Below, in pieces: positions 8,704-16,964 of a DNA stretch of 64,000 nt (the first letter of the stretch is position 1; every line of letters starts with the position of its first letter). This DNA is from Enterococcus raffinosus (GTDB lineage: Bacteria; Bacillota; Bacilli; Lactobacillales; Enterococcaceae), in the NCBI RefSeq assembly GCF_001886185.1, contig NZ_JXLA01000009.1, positions 60,744 to 124,743 on the forward strand, read 5' to 3'. The notes under the pieces were generated by a model. It did no database searches and was not told where the DNA came from. It saw only the letters and a list, made by a program, of their open reading frames with translations. The position numbers and the translations under genes are program-made.

Positions 8704-9259
8704 ATTGGATCAGACTGTCAATCAATTCTGGATGAGGATTGGATAAGACGATCTTATTGATAAGCATCGCCTGATCGCGAGCGCCGTTTGCACCAGCTTC
8801 AACCGCGGCTTTCACGGCTGCGACGTCACCTGTCAAAACAACGAAGGATTTGCCGGCGATGCCTGTACCTAACTGAATCGCAATCAGTTCAACGTCGGCA
8901 GCCTTAACTGCGAAATCGGCTGCGATAATTGAGCCGGTGGCTGAATAATATTCTAATACTCCCACTGCTCGAATGTTTTCTGGTACTTTGGCCATGTTAA
9001 TGGCTTGGATCACGAAACTGTTGATTCGTGGGATGACCAATTCACCAACGACGTAGCGTCCTCCAAGTTCAACGCCTACTTCCATAGAGCGCTCAATGGC
9101 TGCGACCTGCCCGCAGATCATGATGTAGTATTTTCCAGGACAACTTGCTCGCGCCATGATTAATTTCGCGTCAGCGGCTTTCAGCATGTAGTCCACGACC
9201 TCAATTCCTTTGGCGATACTGTTTAGTTCTAAAAATCCGATCGTATCCATTAATTTCAT
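8702..9259 (-). CDS. pduT: Tandem-domain shell protein PduT with Fe-S pore cysteine
   Basis: This 185-residue protein has two BMC domains in tandem (about residues 5-90 and 97-180) and so forms pseudohexameric trimers. The segment ARASCPGKYYI places Cys40 at the end of the strand where known PduT proteins carry the cysteine that holds a 4Fe-4S cluster in the central pore. The cluster is thought to pass electrons across the shell, probably to or from PduS. The start ATG overlaps the pduS stop (TAATG on the minus strand), showing tight coupling. GYLE-type start FLELNSIAKG and second-domain VGVLEYYSATGSI are family-like. The gene is convergent with the main pdu operon. Confidence 0.92.
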   Translation of the reverse strand: MKLMDTIGFLELNSIAKGIEVVDYMLKAADAKLIMARASCPGKYYIMICGQVAAIERSMEVGVELGGRYVVGELVIPRINSFVIQAINMAKVPENIRAVGVLEYYSATGSIIAADFAVKAADVELIAIQLGTGIAGKSFVVLTGDVAAVKAAVEAGANGARDQAMLINKIVLSNPHPELIDSLIQ

Positions 9260-10605
9260 TAGTTGTCCCTTCTTTCAATTGTAATACCGGTATCTATAGC
9301 AGTCACTGTACCATCAATGCTTGCATGAATAGCTGCACCTAATGCTTTTTCAGGTTTTCTGCCGATCATCTCGCCAGCTTTGACTTGATCGCCCACCTGA
9401 ACAGTCGGCTCACAAGGTGCGCCGATATGCATCTTCAGCGGAATAGTCACGCGATTCGTTTCATACTTTGCTAATTCTTCGACTGTTAAATCAACGTATT
9501 GCTTCAGTCCGTCCTTCAATAAAATTTTAACTGGAGAGACCTGCTGAAACTCCCGCATGATAGAAGGGGAAAGGGGCTGTTCGGTTTTCTGATACCGAAT
9601 GCCTTTTTCTGCTAAACGCTGCTTCACATACTTATTGACTTGCCGTGGTAAAAGCCCCATTGGACAGGCAATCGTCTCGCAAATCCCGCATTCGCAGCAA
9701 AGGAGCGCTTCCTTCCAGATCGGGTCGTCATCAATATCCTCAGGAATCTCTGTAATGGTTAAATGACGCATTACTCGATGAGGATGAATGGGGTGCCCAA
9801 TCTGATATCTAGGACAAAGCTCTGTACATAACCGGCATTGAATACAGGAGGAACGGGCTTTATTGATCATCTGAGGGATTTCTTTTTCTAGCAATTCATA
9901 GATAAAGTCCCGTTTCTCCATAATGATAATGCCAGAGGTTGTCTTCGTTACTACTTGCTGGGAGAAGTCCTCCTTTGTACCGGTTTTCCCCATCATCGGT
10001 CCGCCGTTGATAAATAGAAAATCGTCGATCGTCGCACCGCCGGCCAAAGCCAAACAATCTTCAAAAGAGGTGCCAATTGGAACCTCTAGGATTTTTGGTT
10101 CATTGACTGCACCTGTGATCGTCAATAACTTATGTGTGACATTTTTTCCTTGCTGAGCGTGGAAAACATTCAGCATAGTGGAAATATTGGAGATAACACA
10201 GCCGACTTCAATTGGAATGCCTCCTGGAGGCACGGTTCGACCAGTGACTTCAAAAACCATAATCTGTTCGTCACCAGCGGGATAGAAATTGTTCATTTTG
10301 AAGATAGAAATTGGTGCATTGTATTTCTGAATGGCCTTTTCTAAGGCATTGATTTCTTTTGTGTAATGCCCCTTTGTGGCGATCACGAGATGCTCTGCCT
10401 CTAATAATTTTCCTACCGCTGTAATAGCTTGAATACATTCTTCCGCATAATGATTCATGACATAATGATCGGTTTTTAGAAGCGGCTCGCATTCCGCCGC
10501 GTTGATAATAAAATACTCCGCTTTTGTATTGTATTTCGCAGCAGTAGGAAAACCAGCCCCGCCGCAGCCGACAATACCCGCATCCGTAATTTGTTCCAAT
10601 AGCAT
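9259..10605 (-). CDS. pduS: Cobalamin/flavin electron-transfer protein PduS
   Basis: PduS is an RnfC-like flavoprotein with two Fe-S clusters that helps reduce cobalamin for PduO. The 448-residue protein shows the nucleotide-binding GCGGAGFPTAAK segment near residue 13-24. It has two ferredoxin motifs: Cys254, 257, 260 and 264 (CxxCxxCxxxCP) and Cys303, 306, 309 and 314 (CxxCxxCxxxxCP). A C-terminal barrel-sandwich-like segment (PTVQVGDQVKAGEMIG) is also visible. It lies 17 bp after the kinase gene and overlaps pduT, so the three are one operon. In Listeria, pduS-pduT lie at the other end of the locus. Confidence 0.93.
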   Translation of the reverse strand: MLLEQITDAGIVGCGGAGFPTAAKYNTKAEYFIINAAECEPLLKTDHYVMNHYAEECIQAITAVGKLLEAEHLVIATKGHYTKEINALEKAIQKYNAPISIFKMNNFYPAGDEQIMVFEVTGRTVPPGGIPIEVGCVISNISTMLNVFHAQQGKNVTHKLLTITGAVNEPKILEVPIGTSFEDCLALAGGATIDDFLFINGGPMMGKTGTKEDFSQQVVTKTTSGIIIMEKRDFIYELLEKEIPQMINKARSSCIQCRLCTELCPRYQIGHPIHPHRVMRHLTITEIPEDIDDDPIWKEALLCCECGICETIACPMGLLPRQVNKYVKQRLAEKGIRYQKTEQPLSPSIMREFQQVSPVKILLKDGLKQYVDLTVEELAKYETNRVTIPLKMHIGAPCEPTVQVGDQVKAGEMIGRKPEKALGAAIHASIDGTVTAIDTGITIERRDN

Positions 10606-10622
10606 ACTCGTACCTCATTTCT

Positions 10623-11837
10623 TCAAGTTAAAATAAGAGCGTTTTCATTTTCCGGAGTCAATTTTTTTAAAAAGTCTTTTTGTGTTGATTGGATCAAGTC
10701 GCAAACCTCTTCAGTAGATCTTAAGTGTTGGCGGTGAGCTAGGAGTGTTTGTGCTAGCATCATCGACAGACCTTTTGCTAGAAAGATTTCTTTGGGTTTG
10801 GCTAAGCAGTCAAAATCTGGAAATTCACCTAAGTTTGCGATACGGTTGATATTCGCTATCGCTAAATACCCTAAAGAATCTTGAAAGATTTCTATGATTC
10901 GTGTTTGTTGATAACCTTCTGCATGACTAGAAAAGAAAGTAAAATAAGTTTTGTAAGCATCCTTGATGACCAGCAGCAGATAGGTACACATAGACGTGTC
11001 ACCCCGTACGCTGAAAGCCGCATATTGTGAAAGGATATTCGCTAAGAAATAGCCGATGTCATAGGAAAAAGGGCCGGTCATGGTATATTCCATATCAATC
11101 ACTTTAAAGGAATTCTGGGAAACAAAAACATTGGACGAATGGAAATCCCCATGGATCAGACAGTCATCTTGATCGGTGATACGTTCAATCAATGTCTGCC
11201 AGTCACTTCGTATAGTTTTATCCGCCAAAATAGTATCTAGAATTGCCAGTAGTGCTTCTTGATCGGGCGTTTTCTTTGTCTCAGTTCTAGGCGGCGGCTT
11301 CAAAATGAAGTCCGTAATAATCAGTCGCATATCGGTATTTTGAAAGTAATTTTTTAACGCGTGCCAATAGTCAGTGGACAGTTTCATTTTCGAGGTTGCT
11401 AAATGCGTCCGTGCTAGATATTCTCCCACCTGTTTGCCTAATCGTGGAAATTGATCGCCTCGACAAAGAGCAAAACGCAATACGCTCAGATAAGAGAGGT
11501 CTTCCATAATGAAGAGGTGCTCAGTTGGATCGGCATAATAGGTTTCAGGAACCATTTGGGGCGCTAAGCCGGCACGCAGTTGATACGTCATGTATTCTAA
11601 ATAATTTCGTTTTGGATCAATCGGGGCTAGTGAGATCCCGCTGGAAATCGTCTCCTTTGAATGCTTGACGATGTAGGTTTGTTTTCCTTGTTTAAGGGTG
11701 TAAAGATAATTTAAATAACCATCAACGTATTTGTCTTTCTCGTTACAAAGAGCGGTCACGATGAGGGGACTGGTTTGATTAAAAAGAGAGGTCCGTTGAA
11801 GCAGATATTTCGGTAATGTCGACTCACTAATCTCCAT
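10623..11837 (-). CDS. MtnK-like sugar kinase (APH fold) in the pduS-pduT operon
   Basis: This 404-residue protein has the aminoglycoside-phosphotransferase fold and looks most like 5-methylthioribose kinase: the catalytic loop is HGDFHSSN near residue 229, followed by KVIDMEYTMTGPFSYDIG, which resembles the MtnK pattern of VIDPEF then GPMGFDIG. ATG 11837 is chosen since AGGAGG lies six bases upstream; an earlier in-frame ATG overlaps that site. It is the first gene of an operon with pduS and pduT. A possible role is salvage of 5-deoxyribose from 5'-deoxyadenosine, released when the adenosylcobalamin of diol dehydratase breaks down; this is inference. True methylthioribose kinase, or another small-molecule kinase, remains possible. 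Confidence 0.72.
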   Translation of the reverse strand: MEISESTLPKYLLQRTSLFNQTSPLIVTALCNEKDKYVDGYLNYLYTLKQGKQTYIVKHSKETISSGISLAPIDPKRNYLEYMTYQLRAGLAPQMVPETYYADPTEHLFIMEDLSYLSVLRFALCRGDQFPRLGKQVGEYLARTHLATSKMKLSTDYWHALKNYFQNTDMRLIITDFILKPPPRTETKKTPDQEALLAILDTILADKTIRSDWQTLIERITDQDDCLIHGDFHSSNVFVSQNSFKVIDMEYTMTGPFSYDIGYFLANILSQYAAFSVRGDTSMCTYLLLVIKDAYKTYFTFFSSHAEGYQQTRIIEIFQDSLGYLAIANINRIANLGEFPDFDCLAKPKEIFLAKGLSMMLAQTLLAHRQHLRSTEEVCDLIQSTQKDFLKKLTPENENALILT

Positions 11838-12019
11838 CGTTTTCCTCCTGTTCAAAAGGGATCATAAAGCTTATAAGAATCCTATCCTACCAACCATTTT
11901 ATCGAAATCTAGAAGGAAAATATATAATAAAAATATGCACTTCAAGGATGTTTGTGAAAAAGCTTATCCCCGCTAGGATCAGGAAAAATACAGAAAAAAA
12001 GTGAGCAAAAAAATACAAT

Positions 12020-12050
12020 AAAAAAACCGTTCTCGTAAAGAAAACGGTTA
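12020..12050 (-). terminator. Terminator of the alkyltransferase-like gene
   Basis: On the minus strand the stem AACCGTT / AACGGTT (12043-12049 with 12025-12031) is followed by a T run and overlaps the TAA stop of the gene at 12048. It lies in the short gap before the MtnK-like gene's upstream region. Confidence 0.8.
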
Positions 12051-12524
12051 CAGATCATACATTACTTCTTCGTAATTTTCTACATAATAGCGAAAGTTTT
12101 TCCTTCCTCGACGAACGATTGAATGTCCTTCAGCCTCAAGCTTTTCTATCTGTGCCTCTACACCGCCAGGATATTTCGGATTGATTTCTCCCTTATTTTT
12201 AAGTGTGCGCCAATAAGGGGTCAAGTCGGTCTCCCGCTGCTCGCTAGCCCAGGCAGCAATTGAGATAAAGGCTCCGGCAGTAATTGGTTCAGTAAAATCC
12301 CCACCATTTTGTTTTGCCAAATAGTCTCTGATCGCACCAGTGGTGATGATCTTACCATAAGGAATTCTCTTCATAAGCGCATCATAATCTAAAGGGGGGG
12401 CGAAGTACATTTTTGTCCCACCATACCGTTTGATCACTGCTTCATCGGTAATGATCTGCATTTTCGGCATCCCTTTATCCTCATTCATCATTGCATTGAA
12501 ATCCTTTTTATCCTCATTAGCCAT
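12048..12524 (-). CDS. MGMT/alkyltransferase-like DNA-binding family protein
   Basis: This 158-residue protein carries the helix-turn-helix part of the O6-methylguanine-DNA methyltransferase family (YGKIITTGAIRDYLAKQNGG, then an alanine-rich recognition region). Where true methyltransferases have the active-site PCHR, this protein has TPYWRTL, so the alkyl-accepting cysteine is absent. That fits the alkyltransferase-like or MGMT-family group, which can flag alkylated bases for other repair, or may have taken on another role. ATG 12524 has AGGAGG eight bases upstream; the GTG at 12533 overlaps that site. It appears monocistronic, with a terminator at its stop codon. Confidence 0.75.
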   Translation of the reverse strand: MANEDKKDFNAMMNEDKGMPKMQIITDEAVIKRYGGTKMYFAPPLDYDALMKRIPYGKIITTGAIRDYLAKQNGGDFTEPITAGAFISIAAWASEQRETDLTPYWRTLKNKGEINPKYPGGVEAQIEKLEAEGHSIVRRGRKNFRYYVENYEEVMYDL

Positions 12525-12622
12525 GAGGGCCACCTCCTACTATCTTATAATCATGTCGTCATTACGCGCGCAATTCCTATTACTAGTTTACCTAGTATAA
12601 AAATAGGATGCAATGAGACAGT

Positions 12623-13150
12623 TTATTTTTTTTGAAAAAAAGTTGGCACATTTTTGTCTAATTTTTTTGTAGTCGTAACAATAAAAAGTTCTTCAATCGA
12701 GGACAGGCTGCCGCAGGTCAAGAGAATCAATCCAAAGGGGGTGATGGGGAGGAGAATTAATAGAATAGGAGATAAGAAAAGCAACAGGCCGGTCAATTTA
12801 TTTAGATAGGTATGCAAACTGGCGAATTGGTGAAAACGGAAGAAACCAATGACGTATGTCAGACAGCGAATGAGGACAATGACGCCAGCTCCCCACAGTA
12901 AAAAAGACGGTAATTGGATCGTAAAGACGATTTTAGAGACAACAACTAGAAAAAAGATCAAGTCAGCAATACTATCTAAAAGCGTTCCAAAGCGGCTGGT
13001 CCAGTTCATTTTTCGTGCGATCCAGCCGTCTAAGATATCAGTTATTCCCGCAAAAAAATAAAGGGGAAAGAAAAAATAATCAGGAGCAATCAGTATGAAG
13101 AATGAAGCCAAAATACGAAAAATTGTTAATATGTTCGGAATATAATTCAT
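12623..13150 (-). CDS. CDP-alcohol phosphatidyltransferase family membrane protein
   Basis: This 175-residue membrane protein has the family signature: DILDGWIAR, then, after a short gap, FGTLLDSIAD, that is D-x2-DG-x2-AR-x8-G-x3-D-x3-D. The enzymes swap CMP on a CDP-alcohol for a second alcohol, as in phosphatidylglycerophosphate or cardiolipin synthesis. Several hydrophobic spans follow. It is a paralogue candidate of PgsA, but its substrate cannot be told. ATG 13150 is preceded by AAGGAG at seven bases; a longer reading upstream lacks such a site. Confidence 0.82.
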   Translation of the reverse strand: MNYIPNILTIFRILASFFILIAPDYFFFPLYFFAGITDILDGWIARKMNWTSRFGTLLDSIADLIFFLVVVSKIVFTIQLPSFLLWGAGVIVLIRCLTYVIGFFRFHQFASLHTYLNKLTGLLLFLSPILLILLPITPFGLILLTCGSLSSIEELFIVTTTKKLDKNVPTFFQKK

Positions 13151-13274
13151 GGGACTGCTCCTTCTTTGAATATAACTTAACTTTAGCATGTTCTTAGCGG
13201 GTTTGAAATCAAATTGACATCTAAATGAAATGAATTTGTGCTATTTTGATAAAAAGGGTAATGAGGAGGGTAAA

Positions 13275-13841
13275 ATGACTACAACATTGATTATCGATCA
13301 TCCGTGGAAGGGCAGCTTTAATCATGGGATTCTGAATCGTTTGATCACAGGGTTGGAACAAGATCAAAAGATTTTTCAGGTCATTGATCTAAACAAAGAT
13401 GGCTTTGATCCAGTTATGAAGGAAGAAGAATTGGCTGTGTATCAAAGTGGGTCGGTCTTAGATCCTTTGGTCCTGCACTACATGAATTTGCTGCGGGAGA
13501 CGTCACAGTTGGTACTGATCTTTCCGATCTGGTGGTATAGCTCACCGGCAAGTTTAAAGGGCTTTCTTGACAAAGTATTATTAAATGAATTCGCTTTTTT
13601 CGATGGCGGCAATGGGATTCAGCCGTTATTGTCAATTGATTCGGTGGTTGTTTTCACGACCTCTGATCAACCCACAGAAGGGCTGGAAAAGCGTTGTACA
13701 CGCAGCTACAAGCATCAGTTGACCACTACTTTAGAAGATATTGGGATGCGGAATATTTCTTGGTATCATTTGGGTTCTGTCAAAAATTTAACAGAGGAAG
13801 AACGACAAGCGTATCTTGAATCTGTCTATAGTAAGATTTAA
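13275..13841 (+). CDS. Flavodoxin-fold NAD(P)H oxidoreductase (MdaB/KefF-like)
   Basis: This 188-residue protein belongs to the flavodoxin-like NAD(P)H:quinone oxidoreductase family. It shows the FMN-phosphate loop near the N-terminus (IDHPWKGSFNHGI), the conserved PIWWYSSPASLKGFLDKVL segment at about residues 83-101, and a later TTSDQPTEG loop. Such enzymes reduce quinones or other electrophiles with two electrons. GAGGAGG lies before ATG 13275. It stands alone and is followed by a strong bidirectional terminator shared with aspD. Confidence 0.82.
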   Translation: MTTTLIIDHPWKGSFNHGILNRLITGLEQDQKIFQVIDLNKDGFDPVMKEEELAVYQSGSVLDPLVLHYMNLLRETSQLVLIFPIWWYSSPASLKGFLDKVLLNEFAFFDGGNGIQPLLSIDSVVVFTTSDQPTEGLEKRCTRSYKHQLTTTLEDIGMRNISWYHLGSVKNLTEEERQAYLESVYSKI

Positions 13842-13889
13842 TAAGCTTCGAGGTGCAGCAATTAGTTGAGCCTCGAAGCTTATTTCTTT
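13840..13889. terminator. Bidirectional terminator
   Basis: The 14-bp perfect stem AATAAGCTTCGAGG / CCTCGAAGCTTATT (13840-13853/13871-13884) lies between the convergent oxidoreductase and aspD genes, with T-rich sequence on the right. Confidence 0.88.
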
Positions 13890-15483
13890 ATTTGCCAGAA
13901 GTGTCTGCTTTTTTGAAGATGTCATGATACTCTTCAAGAATCTCAAGAATTTGCCGACCGATCCTTTCGTAGTCTGGGGTAGGTAAGTTTGCTTCAGAAA
14001 CGCGCAACTGTCCAGCTTCTGTGCCAAAGCCGACACCGTCGATCAGTACAACGCCATTCTTTTCCGCCAATCGAACAAGAAAATCAATATATTCAAAATG
14101 ACTCGCCAAATACTGACGAAAAGCTTTGCCATATCTCGTTTCTGCCAGTTCGTAGATATTGATCAGTGAATAATACTTCGAGTTGCCCTTCGTGTCATCA
14201 GTAGAGATTCCTAACACGTTGTGCAGGTCTTCATATCGTTGTTGGATAATGCTTCGGGAAGCGTCAATATAGGCGTCTTTTTTTCCAGCTAATAAATGGG
14301 TCAGAGCAAATAGCACTTCCATAATCTGCTGTGGTGTAGACAGCCCCGCCGTATGGTATAAACCAATCGACCGGCTGTCAGCGACCAGACGTTCAATAAA
14401 AGGCAGCTTTTCCGGCTCCATGACAACGAAGTGATAGCGCTGGTTCAGCTGTCTCTGCTCATCGTTAGGCAGCTGTCGGATCAAACGGTCAAACACATTT
14501 TCTTTGTGTGCGGCGATTAGACCCACACGCCAGCCAGTCGCACCGAATAATTTTGAAAAGGAATAGACTAATAAGGTGTTATGAGGCGCCACCGCGTAGA
14601 TTGTTTGAAAGTCTTCAACGAACGTTCCATAGACATCATCAGTAATGATCATTAAATCAGGATGCTTTATCAGGACTTTTTTAATTTCATTGAGAGCGGA
14701 AGGAGTCAGCGCCTTTGCTCCGGGATTACTTGGATTAACGATAAAAAAGGCCTTCAGGTTCGTATCGGCTAATTTCTTAAGCTCACTTGGCAATAATTCC
14801 CAATGATTGTCCTCTGTGGATTGCAGGTTGACTTCCACCAGCTCATAATCGGCTAGTTCGGGAATTTGCAAATAGGGAGTAAAAATGGGGGTATTGATCG
14901 CAATACGGTCCCCTGGACGAATTAGCTTGTTTTCTCTCAGCGAGTTAAAAATATACACGATGGCAGCCGTACCGCCTTCAGTGGGGAAAATATCCGTTTG
15001 ATCTGCTAATGAAGCACCGTTATACAAAATGGATTCCAAATAATGATTTAAAATGATTTCGCTGTTTTTAAGCACGCGGCTGGGGACTGGGTAATTATTT
15101 CCAAGTACGCCGTCAGTCAATTCTTTAATAAACATTTCGGTATCAATACCAAGCTGCTGGCTGTAATCCAGCATTTGAAGGAAAAAGGCATCGATCTCCT
15201 TCGTCTCTGGGGACAAAAACTCTTTAAAACGCGTCAGCATATCCTGCTGCTTTGTGTAACCAATCAGATCGCCTTCTGAAATTGTCCGTTCAGATTCACT
15301 TAGGCCAAATTCTACTAAACGGTTAAAGGCAAGGCGCGCTTTTTTATTGATCCAATTCGGATTGCCTCTGCCTGCATTCAAAAAGATATTTTGCCGTTGA
15401 TTGTTTTGCGCCAAACGCAGCATTTGATCACTGATTTCGAATGAGCCAAGCTGCTCTAATTTCTTTTCATCTGAAGTATCCAT
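13888..15483 (-). CDS. aspD: Aspartate 4-decarboxylase (bifunctional with aminotransferase activity)
   Basis: This 531-residue PLP enzyme converts L-aspartate to L-alanine and CO2, with some aminotransferase activity, in the cytoplasm. It has the family's long N-terminal region with NAGRGNPNW near residue 37, the INPSNPGAK-type substrate loop (IVNPSNPGAKAL), TDDVYGTF for the PLP ring aspartate, and the Schiff-base lysine Lys311 in YSFSKLFGATGWRVG. The length equals other AspD/AsdA enzymes. In Tetragenococcus it pairs with the aspartate/alanine antiporter AspT for proton motive force; no aspT lies next to it here. ATG 15483 has GGAGG upstream at slightly long spacing. Confidence 0.9.
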   Translation of the reverse strand: MDTSDEKKLEQLGSFEISDQMLRLAQNNQRQNIFLNAGRGNPNWINKKARLAFNRLVEFGLSESERTISEGDLIGYTKQQDMLTRFKEFLSPETKEIDAFFLQMLDYSQQLGIDTEMFIKELTDGVLGNNYPVPSRVLKNSEIILNHYLESILYNGASLADQTDIFPTEGGTAAIVYIFNSLRENKLIRPGDRIAINTPIFTPYLQIPELADYELVEVNLQSTEDNHWELLPSELKKLADTNLKAFFIVNPSNPGAKALTPSALNEIKKVLIKHPDLMIITDDVYGTFVEDFQTIYAVAPHNTLLVYSFSKLFGATGWRVGLIAAHKENVFDRLIRQLPNDEQRQLNQRYHFVVMEPEKLPFIERLVADSRSIGLYHTAGLSTPQQIMEVLFALTHLLAGKKDAYIDASRSIIQQRYEDLHNVLGISTDDTKGNSKYYSLINIYELAETRYGKAFRQYLASHFEYIDFLVRLAEKNGVVLIDGVGFGTEAGQLRVSEANLPTPDYERIGRQILEILEEYHDIFKKADTSGK

Positions 15484-15794
15484 TCACTTTGCCACCTCCA
15501 AAACTTAGCGTACCGCGCATCTGATTTTTACGCAAATGAAAGCCCAACAAATTCATTGATTCGATTGAAAGAGAGGGTATCGGACGAACCAAATTGATAA
15601 AATCTCAAACTTTTTATAAGTTTTTGCGAGAAGCTTCTTGCGGGGTCTTGCACCGGCATCTTTTTATCGGTACACTGGCTAAGATGCGATAAAAGCGACT
15701 TGCTTAAGTTGGATCATAGGGCAATAAAAGCAGGGTTCTTTTTCGCCTTTTGAAAGAGGATTTTTAGAGACGAATTAGGAGGATTTATTTTTTT
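15484..15794. other. Intergenic leader region upstream of the PopT-like gene
   Basis: No gene is visible. It contains a near-perfect palindrome around GAGAAGCTTCTTGC (15627-15642) and two interleaved complementary pairs: GCATCTT (15657-15663) with AAGATGC (15682-15688), and TTTTATCG (15663-15670) with CGATAAAA (15688-15695). These could form a pseudoknot or alternative hairpins. AGGAGG stands just before the gene at 15795. Confidence 0.45.
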
Positions 15795-16646
15795 ATGGAA
15801 AACGAGAAAGTGACACAGCCGAATAAGAGCGACTGGTTTTTACGCTTCATCAAAGGAATGTTCATCGGCTCTGGATTTATTTTACCGGGAGTCAGCGGCG
15901 GTGCTTTAGCGGCTGTATTTGGGATTTATGAACGAATTATTTCATTTTTGGCTCACATCACGAAAAACTTTAAAGAGAATGTCTTATTTTTTATTCCAGT
16001 AGGATTAGGTGGATTAGCGGGAGTATTTGTCTTATCTTTTGCAGTCAGCTTCTTACTAGGCGAATTTGAGACAATTATGCTGTGGTTTTTTGTTGGTTGT
16101 ATTATCGGAACGGTTCCCGCATTATGGAAAGAAGCTGGGAAGAAAGGCCGAGATACCAAAGACTATGTCATTATTGCGGTTAGTTTCGTCGTAGGCTTTT
16201 TGTTCCTGTGGAAAGGCTCAAGCCTTTTCGGAACAGTGGATCAAAACTTTTTCACGTGGATGATTGCAGGTGCATTGATCGGATTGGGTCTGATCGTTCC
16301 TGGTTTGAGTCCTTCAAACTTTCTGGTCTATATGGGGATGTATAAAGCAATGGCCGATGGCTTTAAGACTGTGGACATGGGGGTAATTATCCCTATTGGA
16401 ATTGGTGGGTTAGTCACAGTGTTAAGCTTATCGAAAGTCATGGATTGGGTATTTAGTCATTTTTATGCGCCAATGTATCATTTTATTTTAGGAATTGTTT
16501 TTGCTTCGACGGTCATGATTGTACCGACCGATTATAGTGGTATTGGCTTCCTTGGTTTCGTTGGTTGCGCGGTTCTATGTCTATTAGGTGCTGCATTAGG
16601 ATGGTGGATGAGTCGCCTAGAAGAACGTTATGTTCCAGAAGATTAA
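15795..16646 (+). CDS. popT: DUF368 membrane protein, PopT-like undecaprenyl-phosphate carrier
   Basis: This 283-residue polytopic membrane protein belongs to DUF368. Members named PopT were shown in other bacteria to be needed for recycling undecaprenyl phosphate back across the membrane for wall synthesis. The family hallmarks are the N-terminal GMFIGSGFILPGVSGGALA and its internal echo GLGLIVPGLSPSNFLVYMG near residue 165-183, each a glycine-proline re-entrant type motif. About eight hydrophobic segments are seen. AGGAGG precedes the start. The next gene is proS behind its own promoter and T-box, so popT seems monocistronic. Confidence 0.85.
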   Translation: MENEKVTQPNKSDWFLRFIKGMFIGSGFILPGVSGGALAAVFGIYERIISFLAHITKNFKENVLFFIPVGLGGLAGVFVLSFAVSFLLGEFETIMLWFFVGCIIGTVPALWKEAGKKGRDTKDYVIIAVSFVVGFLFLWKGSSLFGTVDQNFFTWMIAGALIGLGLIVPGLSPSNFLVYMGMYKAMADGFKTVDMGVIIPIGIGGLVTVLSLSKVMDWVFSHFYAPMYHFILGIVFASTVMIVPTDYSGIGFLGFVGCAVLCLLGAALGWWMSRLEERYVPED

Positions 16647-16666
16647 AAAAAATTTGACATTTGGGC

Positions 16667-16695
16667 TTGCATTTTTGATGAGAAGTCTTTAATAT
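16667..16695 (+). promoter_or_regulatory. Promoter of the proS T-box leader
   Basis: TTGCAT (16667-16672) and TAATAT (16690-16695) are 17 bp apart, a good sigma-A pattern. A TTGACA at 16654 is an alternative -35. Both sit just after popT. Confidence 0.65.
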
Positions 16696-16729
16696 GGTGT
16701 TAAGCATTTGGAATAGTAATAAATTTTAT

Positions 16730-16940
16730 CGGCAGCAGAGAGTTGATTCACCGTCTGAAAGATCAACACGCCCTCTGGGATTTATGAACCTACCAAAGTT
16801 GATTGTTGTGAAAGCAGCACGCGTCTCTAGCGTTATTAGAGCTGAAAGTTGGGTCAACAAGGTTTGACCAAGCAAGGTGGTACCGCGAAATTATCCGTTT
16901 CGTCCTTACAAATATGTAGGGATGGAGCGGTTTTTTTATT
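16730..16940 (+). promoter_or_regulatory. T-box riboswitch controlling proS
   Basis: The invariant T-box antiterminator sequence AAGGTGGTACCGCG is at 16874-16887. It is followed by a terminator stem (16895-16930, CCG...CGG with inner TAGGGA pairing) and a seven-T run. Upstream, a stem I region contains GAACCTACC, in which CCT (16789-16791) is the likely proline specifier codon. Uncharged tRNA-Pro would stabilise the antiterminator and allow proS transcription. The specifier choice agrees with the gene downstream. Confidence 0.92.
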
Positions 16941-16964
16941 TTTATTTTCTAGGAGGATGCATGA

